Below, one piece after another: positions 7,927-16,129 of a stretch of DNA of 64,000 nt; the stretch's first letter is position 1; every line of letters starts with the position of its first letter. Position numbers and translations under genes: made by a program. The notes under the pieces are model-generated. The model saw only the letters and a program-made list of their open reading frames with translations, was not told where the DNA came from and ran no database searches. Source of the stretch: B1 sp044370475 (GTDB lineage: Bacteria; Bacteroidota; Bacteroidia; UKL13-3); contig JBILVK010000001.1 of assembly GCA_044370475.1 (NCBI GenBank), positions 1-64,000 on the forward strand. The letters are read 5' to 3'.

Positions 7927-8146
7927 TTGTACTTTGTATGTAACGCTAGAGCCTTGCACCATGTGTGCTGGAGCCATCTATTGGTCGCAATTGGGACAAT
8001 TGGTTATAGGAGCTAGAGACTCAAAAAGAGGATATAGCTTATTGGGCAAATCTGTGCTTCACCCTAAAACAGAATTAACATTAGGAATCCTAGAAAATGA
8101 AGCTAGCGAATTATTAAAACAGTTTTTTAAACAATTAAGAACTTAA
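7700..8146 (+). CDS. tadA: tRNA(Arg) adenosine deaminase TadA-like, copy 2
   Basis: This 148-residue zinc-dependent deaminase carries His56-Ala-Glu58 and PCTMC with Cys86 and Cys89, as expected of TadA, which makes inosine at the wobble position of tRNA-Arg. The N-terminal ~50 residues match copy 1 exactly. The C-terminal half differs (SQLGQLVIGARDSKRGYS against SQLGKLVYGASDPKRGFM). It is followed at 24 bases by the intact holin-like gene, without the REP cluster and YtxH gene seen in copy 1. This copy sits in the intact cassette and is the more likely housekeeping TadA. Confidence 0.9.
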   Translation: MQEIFNHEWFMREALKEAKKAYDLGEVPVGAVVVYDHKIIGKGHNLTEQLHDVTAHAEMQAITAAANHIGAKYLTDCTLYVTLEPCTMCAGAIYWSQLGQLVIGARDSKRGYSLLGKSVLHPKTELTLGILENEASELLKQFFKQLRT

Positions 8147-8170
8147 GTTTCAGAAAGTTTTTTTGCAAAT

Positions 8171-8542
8171 ATGGAAAAGAAATCAAAAGAGGAAGAGAAT
8201 AAAACATTCTTAAAAGAATACAGAGATACCCTTACAGACTATGTAGAAGAGAGGTTAGAGTTAACCCACTTAAATGCCGTAGAAAAGACCGCTATACTCA
8301 CAGGAAAGTTGTCTGTTGGCGCTCTCATGCTGGCATTAGGGCTATTTGCACTGTTTTTCCTTAACATCTTTTTGGCAATTATCATAGGAGATGCCTTAAA
8401 TAATAGGGCCTATGGCTTTATGATAATCACAGGCTTCTATCTTTTGTTATTGCTCATTGCCCTTATTTTCAAAAACAAGCTAGAAATGCCCATCACAAAT
8501 TTCGTGATTAGACAATTATTACATAAAAATAAGCTCTCTTAA
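8171..8542 (+). CDS. Holin-like (phage holin family) membrane protein, intact copy
   Basis: The protein has 123 residues. A charged helical N-terminus (residues 1-38) is followed by two hydrophobic segments, about 44-77 (LALGLFALFFLNIFLAIIIG) and 83-100 (MIITGFYLLLLLIALIF), and a short basic cytoplasmic tail. The layout is that of the small 'phage holin family' membrane proteins common on Bacteroidota chromosomes. No lysis genes are near, so a phage role is not supported. It is the intact paralogue of the frameshifted 1104-1474. The next gene starts 11 bases later, so they are likely co-transcribed. Confidence 0.75.
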   Translation: MEKKSKEEENKTFLKEYRDTLTDYVEERLELTHLNAVEKTAILTGKLSVGALMLALGLFALFFLNIFLAIIIGDALNNRAYGFMIITGFYLLLLLIALIFKNKLEMPITNFVIRQLLHKNKLS

Positions 8543-8553
8543 TCTTAAATATT

Positions 8554-8934
8554 ATGGCAAAAGACCTAGCAGAACTTTTAGCGCTCAAGCAAGAAAAAAT
8601 GGTATCAATTGCAGAGAAAAGAGAACGCATAAAAGAATTGAACACCTACTTTGAAAACCATAAATACAGTATTCTTTGGAGTTATTTAAACCCCTTAAAA
8701 GAAAGTAGCAAAAGTAAGATAAACTCCTATATCCAAATAGCGGAGGCACTTATACCACAAGAAATGAGTGGCATAAAATTGATGGATACAGAATTAGGCA
8801 AAACAAGTGCACAAGGTGTTGGATTGCTTTTGGGAAGAACCTTACTCAATCTTTTACTAAAAAGAAGAGATAAGAAAAAGGAAAAAAGAAAACACAAAAA
8901 GAAAACGCAAAAAGAAATTATAACAGATATTTAA
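8554..8934 (+). CDS. Conserved hypothetical protein, copy 2 of paralogous pair
   Basis: The protein has 126 residues and no signal peptide. It has a helical charged N-terminus, the HKYSILWSYLNP segment, a GVGLLLGRTLLNLLLKRR amphipathic stretch and an extremely lysine-rich C-terminus (KKKEKRKHKKK). It is paralogous to 1528-1899 and placed identically after the holin-like gene. It may be a peripheral membrane partner of the holin-like protein, but no function is recognised. Its stop codon overlaps the stop of the convergent MscS gene (shared TTAA). Confidence 0.65.
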   Translation: MAKDLAELLALKQEKMVSIAEKRERIKELNTYFENHKYSILWSYLNPLKESSKSKINSYIQIAEALIPQEMSGIKLMDTELGKTSAQGVGLLLGRTLLNLLLKRRDKKKEKRKHKKKTQKEIITDI

Positions 8935-11393
8935 TCCGTTTTAGTAGGCGTCGCTTCCGCATCCATATGAAGATCTAATTGTGGGAAAGGTATTTCAATT
9001 CCTTGTTCCGTAAACTCCTTATGTATAGCAGAAATCACTTCACTTTTCCCAGTGAGCATATCATTTATATCGACCCATAAAAGTAGCCTGCAAGTGACAG
9101 AATGCGTAGAAAAAACGTGCATTAAAATTTGAGGCTCTGGATAGTTTCTAACTACCTTCATTTTTCCAATTACCTCGCCCAAAACCAATTTAATCTGACC
9201 CAAATCAGCTTTATAACTTAATCCAATTTCAATTTCAAGACGTCTTAAATTGTTTGAATGCGTCCAATTAATAAGCTTTTGGTTTAATAAATCGCTATTG
9301 GGAACTACAATTTCAGAACCATCTGCATTGGCTATTTTACTGCTTCTGATTCCTATTTCGGTAATTCTACCAAAAGTGTTATTCCATTCAACTTGATCGT
9401 TAATTTCAAAGGGCCTTTCAAATGCAATAATAATTCCACTTATTAAATTGCTTACAATACCCTGCAAGCCAAACCCTATTCCCAAACCCAAGGAACCAAT
9501 AATAATCGCAATATTATCCATGGGCACACCTGCAGCTGCAAATGCAATAAAAATCCCTGCAATAAACACCATCAACTTTACAACCAAAGCCCAGTTTTGC
9601 AATCCACCCTTTTTACTTTTTAAATTAACACTAGACCATTTGTCATCAAACAATAAGGAAATAATTTTGCTAATAACAACAGTTATAAAAATTACACCTA
9701 CAAAGGTTAAAATCTCTTCCCATCTAAATGAATACTTTCCAATAAACCTCTCCTTTGCAAGGACAAAAGAAAGCTCTTCCAGTATCACAGAATAAACATA
9801 ATAACTCCTTGTAAAAACGATAATGATACCAATGTATAAAAGTACATTTAAAAGTAGCTTAGATTTTTCTCCCACATTTCTTAAGCCAACAAGAAAAGTG
9901 CTTCTAAAATACCTATCCTCTGTTTCATGCGTTATTTCTAAGAAATAATACCAAATTTCACGCATGGTAAACAGAAATACACTTCCCATTACCCCTATAT
10001 ATCCAGAAATCAAAAGGATTTTCGACAAATTATACCTGCCATAAATTATTCCCATTGATGCCCCTAACTCCGAAAATAAAAACAAGATGAGCACCAATCT
10101 AGTTAACGCTTTTCCTGGCAAAAATCTTCCACGTAATATCCAGTAAAGAATCCCAAAAACTATAATTGAAACAGAAAGTAATAAAATCACCAAAGACTCC
10201 CTTGGATATGGAACTAACAAGAGATTTTCGAAAAATACAATTGGATATAAAAGAAAGAAAAATAGGATTGAATTCAATCTGTTAAAAGGAGCAACTTTTT
10301 TGATAATAAATAGAATCGCTATTGACCATGATATTAGCCATAAAAGCCCTTGAAAAACAAACGGCGAATGCAGAAATACAAACTGGGAGAGATTTACCAA
10401 AAAATAAACCAATGTCAAAGTAGGATATAGGAAAACTGGATTGCTTTTATAAGCAAATTCAGATGCGTTGTTTTTGATGGAATGAACAATTCTCTTTACA
10501 ATAAAATTGAACATCAACCCTATGAAAATCAAAAAGAGAATTAAGAATAGATTATTCTTAATATAGTAATACAAAAGGTTAGACTCCTTCTTGAATGCAA
10601 AGTCCCAACTTTCCTCAAATGTCAAAATGCCTTCCGTATTCAACCAAATATAAGGTAATTCCCTAAACGAAAGTTTTTGGGATAAATTTGCACGCAAACC
10701 ATCAATTTCTGTTAAAGATAAATTAATTCTATCCGCTAAATTATTCCCTCTTAACCTATAGGTCTGTAGTTGATTTTGCAAATCTAATAAGCGCTTAAAA
10801 TCTGGCAATAACCGCTCATTCAACCTTAACCAGTCGCCAGTTAATCCTTCCAAATTTACAGTATCATTGGAAACGATTGATATGATTGAATCTACAAACA
10901 AGGAATCATATTGCATTTGATAGGACTGAACCGATTTAAGTCTATTGTCTATCTGGTCTCTTACATCATCTATAGAGCTTAAAAGCGCTTCTAACAAATA
11001 TTGACTTGCTGTAATATCTCGCACAGAAACCATGGTGACATTGGAGTTACTAATCCCATTCAATGCTGTGTTGTAACCTCCTTCAACCGTAAATAACTTA
11101 TTTATAATATCAGTGGTATCATGCTCTAATTTTAAATAACTCGAAAGTTTTTCCTCATACTGTTCTAATTCTGAAATCTTTTTTCTTTGAAAATTTTCAA
11201 TCCTTTGTTTTTTATACAGATTGAAATGCGCTAAAACTTGCTTGCGATAGTTTTGGGTCAAATTATTTACATCCGAACTATCTCCTAAATCAGTTATATG
11301 GTTATCTTTAGGGTTTACTTTCTCTTGAGCATAGGAGAAACTCAGAGTGAAGAACACCAGCAAAAGGGTAAAAAACAATTTCAGATTTGCCAT
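8931..11393 (-). CDS. Large MscS-family mechanosensitive channel with periplasmic coiled-coil domain
   Basis: This 820-residue inner-membrane protein would release solutes under osmotic downshift. It has a signal peptide (about residues 1-23, ending FSYAQ) and a ~250-residue periplasmic helical region (IENFQRKKISELEQYEEKL). About ten membrane segments follow, then the MscS pore and beta domain near NIAIIIGSLGLGIGFGLQG and IVSNLISGIIIAFERPFEI. The cytoplasmic part contains VVPNSDLLNQKLINWTHS, a typical MscS motif. The start at 11393 (MANLKLFFTL) was chosen over upstream in-frame ATGs because it begins the signal peptide and leaves a 97-base gap to the divergent sod gene. A homologous 5' fragment lies at 6483-6770. 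Confidence 0.88.
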   Translation of the reverse strand: MANLKLFFTLLLVFFTLSFSYAQEKVNPKDNHITDLGDSSDVNNLTQNYRKQVLAHFNLYKKQRIENFQRKKISELEQYEEKLSSYLKLEHDTTDIINKLFTVEGGYNTALNGISNSNVTMVSVRDITASQYLLEALLSSIDDVRDQIDNRLKSVQSYQMQYDSLFVDSIISIVSNDTVNLEGLTGDWLRLNERLLPDFKRLLDLQNQLQTYRLRGNNLADRINLSLTEIDGLRANLSQKLSFRELPYIWLNTEGILTFEESWDFAFKKESNLLYYYIKNNLFLILFLIFIGLMFNFIVKRIVHSIKNNASEFAYKSNPVFLYPTLTLVYFLVNLSQFVFLHSPFVFQGLLWLISWSIAILFIIKKVAPFNRLNSILFFFLLYPIVFFENLLLVPYPRESLVILLLSVSIIVFGILYWILRGRFLPGKALTRLVLILFLFSELGASMGIIYGRYNLSKILLISGYIGVMGSVFLFTMREIWYYFLEITHETEDRYFRSTFLVGLRNVGEKSKLLLNVLLYIGIIIVFTRSYYVYSVILEELSFVLAKERFIGKYSFRWEEILTFVGVIFITVVISKIISLLFDDKWSSVNLKSKKGGLQNWALVVKLMVFIAGIFIAFAAAGVPMDNIAIIIGSLGLGIGFGLQGIVSNLISGIIIAFERPFEINDQVEWNNTFGRITEIGIRSSKIANADGSEIVVPNSDLLNQKLINWTHSNNLRRLEIEIGLSYKADLGQIKLVLGEVIGKMKVVRNYPEPQILMHVFSTHSVTCRLLLWVDINDMLTGKSEVISAIHKEFTEQGIEIPFPQLDLHMDAEATPTKTD

Positions 11394-11490
11394 CAAAAAC
11401 AAAAAAAGCTTAATTTTATCAAATTTACCTAAACAAAACCTTAATAAAAAAGTTATTGAGTATATTCGTGTACTTAAATTAAACAAAATT

Positions 11491-12099
11491 ATGTCATTTG
11501 AATTACCAAAATTAACATACGATTACTCGGCATTAGAGCCTCATATAGATGCTCGTACCATGGAAATCCACCACAGTAAACACCACAATGCGTATGTAAC
11601 AAACTTAAACGCTGCCATTGCAGGAACAGAAGGTGAAAATTTAACCATTGAGGAAATCTGCAAAAATATTAGCAAATACCCAATGGCAGTTCGCAACAAC
11701 GGAGGAGGTCACTTCAACCATAGCTTATTTTGGTCAATCATGGGACCAAATAAAGGTGGAATGCCTACTGGAAAATTAATGGAAGCCATTACTGCCGAAT
11801 TAGGTGGTTGGGACAAATTTAAGGAAGACTTCAACAAAGCAGGAGCTACTCGCTTTGGCTCGGGTTGGGCTTGGTTGTGTGTTAAGGCAGATAAAAAATT
11901 GTGCGTTTGCTCTACTCCTAATCAGGATAACCCTTTAATGGATATTGCCGATTGTCCAGGTACTCCAATTTTGGGCTGCGATGTGTGGGAGCATGCTTAT
12001 TATTTACATTACCAAAACCGCAGACCAGATTATATGGCCGCTTTCTGGAATGTAATCAATTGGGATGAAGTTAGCGCTAGATACGAAGCTGCTATTTAA
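11491..12099 (+). CDS. sodA: Fe/Mn superoxide dismutase
   Basis: This 202-residue cytoplasmic enzyme dismutates superoxide to hydrogen peroxide and oxygen. The metal-ligand motifs are visible: EIHHSKHHNAYV (first His), GGHFNHSLFW (second His) and DVWEHAYYLHY (Asp and His). GSGWAWL is also present. Length is typical. The start at MSFELPKLTYD was chosen because family members begin here; in-frame codons upstream run into the divergent mscS region. Iron or manganese specificity cannot be settled by eye, so the symbol sodA is a family label. A strong terminator follows. Confidence 0.92.
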   Translation: MSFELPKLTYDYSALEPHIDARTMEIHHSKHHNAYVTNLNAAIAGTEGENLTIEEICKNISKYPMAVRNNGGGHFNHSLFWSIMGPNKGGMPTGKLMEAITAELGGWDKFKEDFNKAGATRFGSGWAWLCVKADKKLCVCSTPNQDNPLMDIADCPGTPILGCDVWEHAYYLHYQNRRPDYMAAFWNVINWDEVSARYEAAI

Positions 12100-12116
12100 T
12101 TATTCGTATCCTATCA

Positions 12117-12160
12117 TCAAAAGCAACATTTTTCTCATCAGAGAGAAATGTTGCTTTTTT
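12117..12160 (+). terminator. Intrinsic terminator after superoxide dismutase
   Basis: A stem of aaaagcaacattt paired with gaaatgttgctttt, with a ~12-base loop, is followed by a run of T, 18 bases after the sod stop codon. Confidence 0.9.
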
Positions 12161-12221
12161 ATTATACACCCTTACTTTTTAGACACTTACTTTAACTATA
12201 TTCCCACAAAATTTTACAAGT

Positions 12222-14363
12222 ATGAAAAGTAAGCTATTATTATTATCACTCATCGCAATGGGTTCATGCTCACAAAAAATGACGGACAAAAATTTAAGCC
12301 TTCTCTCAATACCCCAGACACACAAAGATTCTACAACAGATAACTACTTTGGAACCTCTATTGCCGACCCATACAGATGGCTCGAAAACGATACAACGGA
12401 AGAGGTTGCGGCTTGGGTTGACCAACAAAATAAAGCAACCTTTCATTACCTAGACCAAATTCCTTTTAGAAATGAAATAAAAACAAGGCTTACCGAAATA
12501 TGGAATTTTGAAAAATTTGGTACTCCTTTTCAAGAAGGAGATTATTGGTATTATGGCAAAAACAATGGCCTTCAAAATCAATCTGTCATATATAGAACCA
12601 AAAACATACAAGACCCATCAAGTGCCGAGGTTTTTCTCGACCCAAACAAGTTTTCTGATGATGGCACCGTGTCTTTAGCAAGCTTAAGTTTTAGCAAGGA
12701 CCATCAATATGCTGCAGTTGGTTTGGCCAAAAGTGGCAGCGACTGGAACGAACTATTTGTAATGAATGTGAATACCCTAGAAAAAACAAGTGATAAGATT
12801 GAGTGGGTAAAATTTAGTGGGGCAACTTGGTATAAAAACGGATTCTTCTATAGTAGATACGACGCCCCAGTAAAGGGAAAAGACTATAGTAACAAAAATG
12901 AATTCATGAAGATTTATTACCACACAATTGGTACAAATCAAAATGCAGACCAATTGGTTTACCAAGATAAAAACAATCCGTTACGCTATTTCAATGCGGG
13001 TGTTACAGAGGATGAAAATTATCTATACATCAATATAAGTGAAGGTACCTCTGGTAGTGAAATTTTAATAAAACAACTTACACCTAATATGAAACCTTCG
13101 GCGTTTGGGTCAGACCTAAAAACCTTATGCACGGGCTTCAAAAACAATTATAATTTAATTGGAAATATAGGAGATCAAATTTTGGTGTTAACAGATTTAA
13201 ACGCTCCTAAATACAAACTGGTTTCGATTAACCATAAAGACGTAGCACTTAATAAATGGAAAGATATTTTGCCCGAAGGTAAAGACCTGCTGGAAAACGT
13301 TACAACCGCTGGTGGCGATTTAATTGCATCTTACTTAGTTGATGCAAGTACAAGACTTAAGCATTTTAACAGTGATGGTAAACTCATTAAAGAAATGGAA
13401 CTACCAGGCATAGGTACTGCAAGTGTTAATGGCTGTTTACGCGAAAAATCAATGATATCTTATAGCTATGTGTCGTTTACCGAGCCTGGCAAAATAAAAT
13501 TTTACGACCTCAAATCGCAAACCCAAAAAGATTGGGGTGCTACGCCTAATTATAAGTTTGACCCAACCCAATTTGAAACAAAACAAGTGTTTTACCCAAG
13601 TAAAGATGGCACCAAAGTACCTATGTTCATTATGTACAAAAAAGGGCTCAACTTAAACGGGAACAATCCTACTCTTTTATATGGTTATGGTGGGTTTAAT
13701 ATTAACCTCACCCCTTCTTTTAGCATCAGCAGAATAATGTTCTTAGAAAGAGGTGGTGTTTATGCCATTGCCAACCTAAGAGGTGGTGGCGAATATGGTG
13801 AGGATTGGCACCAAGCTGGAATGTTAGAGAAAAAGCAAAATGTATTTGATGATTTTATTGCAGCCGCAGAATATTTGATAAAAGAAAAATACACTTCAAG
13901 TGAACACCTGGCTATTCATGGTGGTTCAAATGGAGGCTTATTGGTAGGCGCTTGTATGACCCAAAGACCCGAGTTATTTAGGGCTGCCATACCAGCAGTT
14001 GGAGTGCTAGATATGTTACGCTATCATAAATTCACCATTGGCTGGGGCTGGGCAGTTGAATATGGTTCTAGTGATGATAAATCTCAATTCGATTACCTTA
14101 TTAAATATTCTCCTCTACATAATGTAAAAGACAGTGTGAGCTACCCTGCTACCTTAATAATGACAGCCGATCACGACGATAGAGTGGTACCTGCACATTC
14201 GTTTAAGTTTGTTGCAACCTTACAAGAGAAACCTACTAAAGTGGATAAACCAATTTTAATCAGAATAGATAAAAAAGCTGGACATGGTGCGGGTAAACCA
14301 ACAACTAAGTTAATTGAAGATGCTACAGATATGTATTCCTTTATCCTTTGGAATTTAAAATAA
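12222..14363 (+). CDS. Prolyl oligopeptidase family serine peptidase (lipoprotein)
   Basis: This 713-residue S9A peptidase cleaves short peptides after proline. The N-terminus has a lipoprotein signal (LLLLSLIAMGSC, lipid-modified Cys at residue 16). A beta-propeller region follows (FEKFGTPFQEGDYWYY; PEGKDLLENV), then the alpha/beta-hydrolase domain. The catalytic triad is visible: Ser569 in GGSNGGL, Asp in ADHDDRVVP (about residue 650-653) and His688 in KAGHGAGKP. The length matches prolyl oligopeptidases. Bacteroidota members are often periplasmic lipoproteins as predicted here. It stands alone between a terminator and a convergent gene. Confidence 0.93.
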   Translation: MKSKLLLLSLIAMGSCSQKMTDKNLSLLSIPQTHKDSTTDNYFGTSIADPYRWLENDTTEEVAAWVDQQNKATFHYLDQIPFRNEIKTRLTEIWNFEKFGTPFQEGDYWYYGKNNGLQNQSVIYRTKNIQDPSSAEVFLDPNKFSDDGTVSLASLSFSKDHQYAAVGLAKSGSDWNELFVMNVNTLEKTSDKIEWVKFSGATWYKNGFFYSRYDAPVKGKDYSNKNEFMKIYYHTIGTNQNADQLVYQDKNNPLRYFNAGVTEDENYLYINISEGTSGSEILIKQLTPNMKPSAFGSDLKTLCTGFKNNYNLIGNIGDQILVLTDLNAPKYKLVSINHKDVALNKWKDILPEGKDLLENVTTAGGDLIASYLVDASTRLKHFNSDGKLIKEMELPGIGTASVNGCLREKSMISYSYVSFTEPGKIKFYDLKSQTQKDWGATPNYKFDPTQFETKQVFYPSKDGTKVPMFIMYKKGLNLNGNNPTLLYGYGGFNINLTPSFSISRIMFLERGGVYAIANLRGGGEYGEDWHQAGMLEKKQNVFDDFIAAAEYLIKEKYTSSEHLAIHGGSNGGLLVGACMTQRPELFRAAIPAVGVLDMLRYHKFTIGWGWAVEYGSSDDKSQFDYLIKYSPLHNVKDSVSYPATLIMTADHDDRVVPAHSFKFVATLQEKPTKVDKPILIRIDKKAGHGAGKPTTKLIEDATDMYSFILWNLK

Positions 14364-14438
14364 ATTTACCTGCCTAATCTGCAAGGTAAACATATCTATT
14401 TTGAACCAATAAACACTACGACCAAAAAAAAAGTAAAA

Positions 14439-15551
14439 CTAAAAGCCAATTTTTTTGAGCCATTTATTACTGTGTTTAATAGAAGGAAATCTATATCCAA
14501 AGTAAAACCTACCAAAACTATTATTGATGGCAAAGGGCGCATCTCCCAATAAATTATTTAAATTTTGATAAGATCTAGCCATAGAACCAACATACCACAA
14601 ATCTCCATTATAGCAAATTCCAAACCTAAACTCAGATTGAAAACCCATTAAGGTATTACTTTTAATACCACCCACGTCATCTATTTCAAGCTTGCCAAAT
14701 TGATAAGAAATCCCTGGAATTAACGCCCCTGTAATAAACCATTTCTTCTTTTTACCTATTGGTAAATTTGCAACATAACCAATATTAGCCCCAATCGAAT
14801 TCATAGCAAAAAAAGTATTATTTGCGTTAGGAAAAGTATCTAACCCAAAAGGAATAATGCTTGAGTCGGCCGAAAAGGTATTATAGATATAAGACAAGCC
14901 CGCAACAAAACTACCAGATGCCCTTTCCTGACGCTCCAGTTGCCACATAGAGGCATTGTTTGAAAAACGCTTGTTGTTAAAAACATAATTCGCTTTTATA
15001 AAATTCATCCGAGTATAAATATCTGGCCGTATATAATAAACATCCTCTTTGCTACCACCACTAGCTACCCACTCCTCCGTATTCTCCAAATAATACCCCT
15101 TATAAATCTCGTAAAAATACCTAAAACTAAATTTTCGCATAGTTAATCCAAAACCCAAACCCCTATTCTCAACAGCCCCATAAGTTGGGTCTGGCGTATA
15201 CCAAGGTAATTTTGTGGTATACTCAAACGTAAACCACTTATAATCTAATCCGATACCCCAAGTATTTAAATCGTTGGTTTTGTAATTCAAATAACTGCTT
15301 TTGTTCGCACCAATATAGCTTGCGTTAATTCTGCTGAACTTTGTTTCATTTACTACAGTGATGATGAAATTATCTTTAAAACTCGTTACATACCCAGTGT
15401 CGTAACCAACTAAATACCCCGGAATTTTTGCTCTATTTTCGCTCCTTATACGTTCAAGAATCCCCTTTTCACTTGTATCATTTTGGGCAAATCCTTTGAA
15501 CCCACAGATGATGGCTAAAAAGAATAGGTTTACGCGAATAATATTAACCAT
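14439..15551 (-). CDS. DUF4421 domain-containing outer-membrane-type protein
   Basis: This 370-residue exported protein has a signal peptide (VNLFFLAIICGFKGFAQ). The body has alternating aromatic beta strands (YKWFTFEYTTKLPW, FSFRYFYEIYKGYYL, GRFYFGYRFPS) as in outer-membrane beta-barrels, and matches DUF4421 proteins of Bacteroidota. Function is unknown. The start at 15551 (MVNIIRVN) was chosen because it begins the signal peptide and leaves a 94-base divergent gap to rimP; longer upstream frames would overlap rimP. It is convergent with the prolyl oligopeptidase gene across a 75-base gap with no clear terminator. Confidence 0.75.
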   Translation of the reverse strand: MVNIIRVNLFFLAIICGFKGFAQNDTSEKGILERIRSENRAKIPGYLVGYDTGYVTSFKDNFIITVVNETKFSRINASYIGANKSSYLNYKTNDLNTWGIGLDYKWFTFEYTTKLPWYTPDPTYGAVENRGLGFGLTMRKFSFRYFYEIYKGYYLENTEEWVASGGSKEDVYYIRPDIYTRMNFIKANYVFNNKRFSNNASMWQLERQERASGSFVAGLSYIYNTFSADSSIIPFGLDTFPNANNTFFAMNSIGANIGYVANLPIGKKKKWFITGALIPGISYQFGKLEIDDVGGIKSNTLMGFQSEFRFGICYNGDLWYVGSMARSYQNLNNLLGDAPFAINNSFGRFYFGYRFPSIKHSNKWLKKIGF

Positions 15552-15564
15552 ATCCACAAAAGTA

Positions 15565-15594
15565 TTGCATAACAATAAAATTTCCATATATTTG
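15565..15594 (+). promoter_or_regulatory. Promoter of the rimP-nusA-infB operon
   Basis: A -33 TTG at 15565-15567 and a -7 TATATTTG (TAnnTTTG) at 15587-15594 are 19 bases apart, which fits the Bacteroidota promoter. Transcription would start near 15600, just before the leader hairpin. Confidence 0.65.
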
Positions 15595-15609
15595 CTGCAA
15601 ATTAATTGT

Positions 15610-15638
15610 AAAAGAGGGGACCAAAAGTCCCCTCTTTT
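15610..15638 (+). promoter_or_regulatory. rimP: Perfect 12-bp hairpin in the rimP leader
   Basis: The arms aaaagaggggac and gtcccctctttt pair perfectly around a 5-base loop (caaaa). The 3' arm ends in TTTT, and the rimP ATG follows 7 bases later. The hairpin would occupy most of a ~45-base leader. It resembles an intrinsic terminator or attenuator and could also mask translation initiation. Confidence 0.8.
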
Positions 15639-15645
15639 GTTAACC

Positions 15646-16110
15646 ATGCAGATAGTTGAACAAATAAAAGAATGGAGTGCTGAGGTCTTAGACCCTTCAG
15701 TATTTGTGGTAGAAATTGAATACAAACCTAGCGCAGGAAAATTGTTGGTTTTAATTGATAGTGAAGGTCCTTTAACCATAGAACAATGCAGAAGTCTAAA
15801 CAAACATCTATCAAATAAACTAGATGAATTGGATTTTGGCGATGTGCCTTACAAACTAGAGGTCTCTTCACCAGGTGTTGATCGTCCGCTCATTCTTCAG
15901 AGACAATACAACAAGCATATTGGTAGAGAATTAAAAATTACCCTGAAAGCAAAAACCGAATTGCTAGGTAAACTTATTTCGGTGAATGGAGAAACCATTC
16001 AAATACAATTAAAAGACAAAAAGAAAGCTTACCAACCCAAAGAACCCGTTTTTAAAGACCTTCAACTTTCAGAAATTGAAGAAGCTTTGGTGATGGTTTC
16101 ATTTAACTAG
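15646..16110 (+). CDS. rimP: Ribosome maturation factor RimP
   Basis: RimP helps assemble the 30S ribosomal subunit. The 154-residue protein matches the family: an N-terminal alpha/beta domain (VFVVEIEYKPSAGKLLVLID) with the YKLEVSSPGVDRPL signature, then a C-terminal beta-barrel domain with the typical LKITLK and VSFN strands. It is the first gene of the classic rimP-nusA-infB operon, with a 19-base gap to nusA. The start at 15646 was chosen over longer upstream frames because the promoter and leader hairpin lie directly upstream. Expression may be attenuated through that hairpin. Confidence 0.95.
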   Translation: MQIVEQIKEWSAEVLDPSVFVVEIEYKPSAGKLLVLIDSEGPLTIEQCRSLNKHLSNKLDELDFGDVPYKLEVSSPGVDRPLILQRQYNKHIGRELKITLKAKTELLGKLISVNGETIQIQLKDKKKAYQPKEPVFKDLQLSEIEEALVMVSFN

Positions 16111-16129
16111 AATATTAAATTTATAGAAT

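Noticed and set aside
11347..11490. Upstream extension of superoxide dismutase
   Set aside because: The added residues are basic and unlike the family and would overlap the start of the divergent MscS gene.
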